17,132 nucleotides of DNA, from positions 1 through 17,132 of the forward strand of contig JBBSDV010000049.1 in the NCBI GenBank assembly GCA_038240335.1, read 5' to 3'. Below are positions 15,328-17,132 of this stretch, piece after piece. How positions within the stretch are numbered: position 1 is the stretch's first letter; every line of letters starts with the position of its first letter. The notes under the pieces are model-generated. The model was not told the origin of the DNA and did not search any database. It saw only the letters and a list, made by a program, of their open reading frames with translations. A program made the position numbers and the translations under genes. Origin of the DNA: JBBSDV01 sp038240335 (GTDB lineage: Bacteria; Chloroflexota; Dehalococcoidia; DSTF01; JACRBR01).

Positions 15328-16716
15328 GTGACTTACGAGCGCTATTACGAGGCCGTGGATTATCTGCAACGACGGCTCTGGCACGAGCTGCCGATCGTGC
15401 CGATCGAGCGCGCGCTGCAGCACCGCGTGCGCACCGTCCTCGCCTATCTCGGCGATCCACATACAAAATTCCCCGTGATCCACGCCGGCGGCAGCGCCGG
15501 CAAGGGTTCCACATCCACGATCACTGCTTCCATCCTCCAGGCGGCTGGCCTCCGCACCGGACTCTACACCTCACCGCACCTCCAGACCTTCATCGAGCGC
15601 GTCGCCGTAGACGGCGTACTGATCCCGCCGGACGCATTCGCCGAACTCGTTCTCGGCCTCGATCCTCTCGTTCGCAAGATGCATCTCGACGTGCTGGACG
15701 GCGTCGGTTACGGACGGCCCGCCCTGGTCGAGGTCGCATTCGCCGCCGGCATGGCGCATCTCGCGCGCGAGCGCTGCGACGTCGCCGTCGTCGAGGTCGG
15801 CCTCGGTGGCCGCACCGACTGCACGAATGTCTTCGACGAGAAGCCGGTCACCGTGCTCACGAACATCGCGTACGAGCACCGCGAGCGCCTCGGCTGGTCA
15901 CTGGCCTCGATCGCGCGCGAGAAGTCGGCGCTAATCCGCGGCGGCGAAATCGTGCTTACCGCCGCCGGCGGCGAAGAAGCGCTCCCCGTCATCGAAGCAC
16001 GCGCTCGCGAGACCGGCGCGTGTCTGCTGCGTGCAGGCCGCGACCTCAGGTCACGGATCACAGCCGCCGATCGCGATGGCAGCAGCTTCGATTTCACATC
16101 GCCGTTCGGTTCGTTCCGGGCGCTGCGGCTGCCGCTCGCCGGCGCGCATCAGGTGACGAACGCGACGCTCGCGATCGGTGCTGTCCTCGCGTTTGCTCGC
16201 CGAACGGGCAGCGAGCTCAACGAAACTCATATTCGCGAGGGGCTCGCGGCGGTGCGCATCAGTGGTCGACTCGAACTCGTTCAAGCCTCACCGGTGGTCT
16301 TGCTCGACTGCGCCCACAACCCGGTCGAGGCGCGCAATCTCACGCGCGCGCTTCGCACACACTGGCTCCCCGGCGGCGCACGCCTGCACCTGGTCTGCGG
16401 CATCCTCGCCGACAAGGATCAGGTTGCCATGGTGCGCGCGCTGGCGCCCATCGCCGACTCGGTAGTCGTCACGCAACCCCCGCTTGCCGAGAGGGTGGGC
16501 GATCCCGACCGCATGCTCGCGCTGTTCCGCGCCGCGCTCGGCGACGCGCACGTGGCGTTCGAGCCGTCCCCGGCGCGCGCTCTCGATCGCGCGCTCGCCG
16601 CAGCGACGAAGCACGACGTCGTCTGCGTCACCGGCTCGATGTTCCTCGTTGGCGCGCTGCGGGAGCGGTGGCTGCCCGAACAGCGCATCCTCGATCGACG
16701 AACAGCCGTCTTGTGA
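15328..16716 (+). CDS. folC: FolC-type bifunctional folylpolyglutamate synthase / dihydrofolate synthase
   Basis: 462 residues from GTG 15328; no Shine-Dalgarno is present because the 7-bp repeat lies directly upstream. FolC adds glutamate to dihydropteroate or folates using ATP, completing and retaining the cofactor. Mur-ligase family marks: P-loop HAGGSAGKGSTS (52-63; the usual form is GTNGKGS or GTKGKGS), YTSPHLQTFIERVAVDG, VAVVEVGLGGRTDCTNVFD, TNIAYEHRERLGWSLASIAREKSALIRGG in two adjoining parts, GAHQVTNATLAIGA, GRLELV and DCAHNP (DGAHNP is commoner). Length is typical. Other folate genes are not nearby, so the choice between dihydrofolate synthase, polyglutamylation or both cannot be made from context. 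It is unlikely to be a Mur cell-wall ligase because the TSPHL and AHNP motifs are those of FolC. Confidence 0.93.
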   Translation: MTYERYYEAVDYLQRRLWHELPIVPIERALQHRVRTVLAYLGDPHTKFPVIHAGGSAGKGSTSTITASILQAAGLRTGLYTSPHLQTFIERVAVDGVLIPPDAFAELVLGLDPLVRKMHLDVLDGVGYGRPALVEVAFAAGMAHLARERCDVAVVEVGLGGRTDCTNVFDEKPVTVLTNIAYEHRERLGWSLASIAREKSALIRGGEIVLTAAGGEEALPVIEARARETGACLLRAGRDLRSRITAADRDGSSFDFTSPFGSFRALRLPLAGAHQVTNATLAIGAVLAFARRTGSELNETHIREGLAAVRISGRLELVQASPVVLLDCAHNPVEARNLTRALRTHWLPGGARLHLVCGILADKDQVAMVRALAPIADSVVVTQPPLAERVGDPDRMLALFRAALGDAHVAFEPSPARALDRALAAATKHDVVCVTGSMFLVGALRERWLPEQRILDRRTAVL

Positions 16717-17097
16717 CGGAGCTTTTGCTGGCGCTCTTGCCGCGGGAGGCGCTGCTGCTCTGACCGGCGGGCACCTAACGCGGCTGCGCCTGCGCCATGT
16801 CTGCCTCGTCGCGCATAAGGATCGTGCATGGCCTTCGGGTAACTCGCGCATCGGTCGAGCCGTGCACGATCGTACTTCCGAATGTGACGACGTAAACGCG
16901 CTGGCCTTGGCTCAATTTGGAGATGGCACCTGGGCTGACGTTTCTCGCCTTCGATTCGATGTTTACTGCGGCGAGCCGGTTCTTAAGAGGCCGCGTGATC
17001 GGCTCGTTCGCCGGACACGCGACCAGATCGATTAGTTTTGGCGCTGGCGACCAAATTGTTAGAGACGAACGTGTCTCGCAACTAACGCAACAGCCCC
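16717..17097. other. Non-coding region downstream of folC
   Basis: About 380 bp with visibly lower GC than the genes around it, particularly after 16800. Plus-strand frames here continue as arginine-rich shadows of folC. On the minus strand, one frame from about 17031 to 16766 stays open for nearly 90 codons (including KLSQGQRVYVVTFGSTIVHG). It has no start codon at its beginning and no recognisable family, so I do not call a gene, though a decayed fragment is conceivable. No tRNA or clear terminator is seen. Confidence 0.5.
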
Positions 17098-17132
17098 AAC
17101 TACGAACGACAAACTACGAACGACAGACTACC
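17098..17132. repeat. Second AACNACR 7-bp tandem repeat array, cut by the window end
   Basis: Five consecutive 7-bp units: AACTACG, AACGACA, AACTACG, AACGACA and GACTACC. The first four form a perfect 14-bp duplication. It has the same consensus and orientation as the array at 15281-15315 and may continue beyond the window. By analogy it may sit just upstream of another gene. Confidence 0.87.

Noticed and set aside
16766..17031. Open minus-strand stretch of about 88 codons downstream of folC
   Set aside because: No start codon at its beginning, no recognisable family; reading it as one protein with its upstream part would need a frame change.

Overview
This is a GC-rich (roughly 63-65% by eye) bacterial chromosomal segment with compact genes on both strands, frequent GTG and TTG starts, and mostly weak Shine-Dalgarno signals. 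The mix of genes fits a free-living bacterium: lspA with rluD, priA, rplS, a FolC-type ligase, a CBS-containing site-2 protease, an MscS channel, a MOSC protein and an HD-GYP protein. My best guess is a Chloroflexota-like or similar high-GC lineage, probably from a metagenome. That guess rests on gene style and repeat content, not on a marker gene, and is held loosely. There is no rRNA, tRNA, CRISPR array, transposase or phage gene that I can support.

Left part (1-6934): a small membrane stress-type protein (+) faces a block of minus-strand genes. These are a DUF6081-like protein, an uncharacterised alpha/beta protein with an acidic His/Asp tail, and a MOSC-domain protein. An MscS-type channel (+) runs divergently from the MOSC gene. 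Then come, on the minus strand, an M50 site-2 protease with two CBS domains, a thioredoxin-fold protein with a single active-site cysteine, and a small lipoprotein.

Middle (6935-12500): lspA and rluD form a tight plus-strand pair, with rluD starting about one base after the lspA stop. The lspA leader carries a perfect 7-bp tandem repeat. Downstream of rluD lies a five-copy tandem array with an 80-81 bp period (about 8640-8999), filling the gap before the convergent priA. priA and rplS are both on the minus strand, separated by about 250 bp that hold an intrinsic terminator for rplS and a palindromic repeat.

Right part (12600-17132): an SDR dehydrogenase of the hydroxyacyl-CoA type (-) is divergent from an eight-helix membrane HD-GYP protein (+). 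The HD-GYP gene is split by a frameshift at a CG-dinucleotide run. It is followed by a folC-like ligase whose start lies just after a degenerate 7-bp repeat array of AACNACR units. The same array family reappears at the right edge of the window.

I found no convincing new defence, biosynthetic or mobile system. The features most worth a second look are the repeat families (three 7-bp arrays, one 80-bp array, one dispersed palindrome), the HD-GYP frameshift, and a 4.7-kb antisense open frame that codon bias explains.
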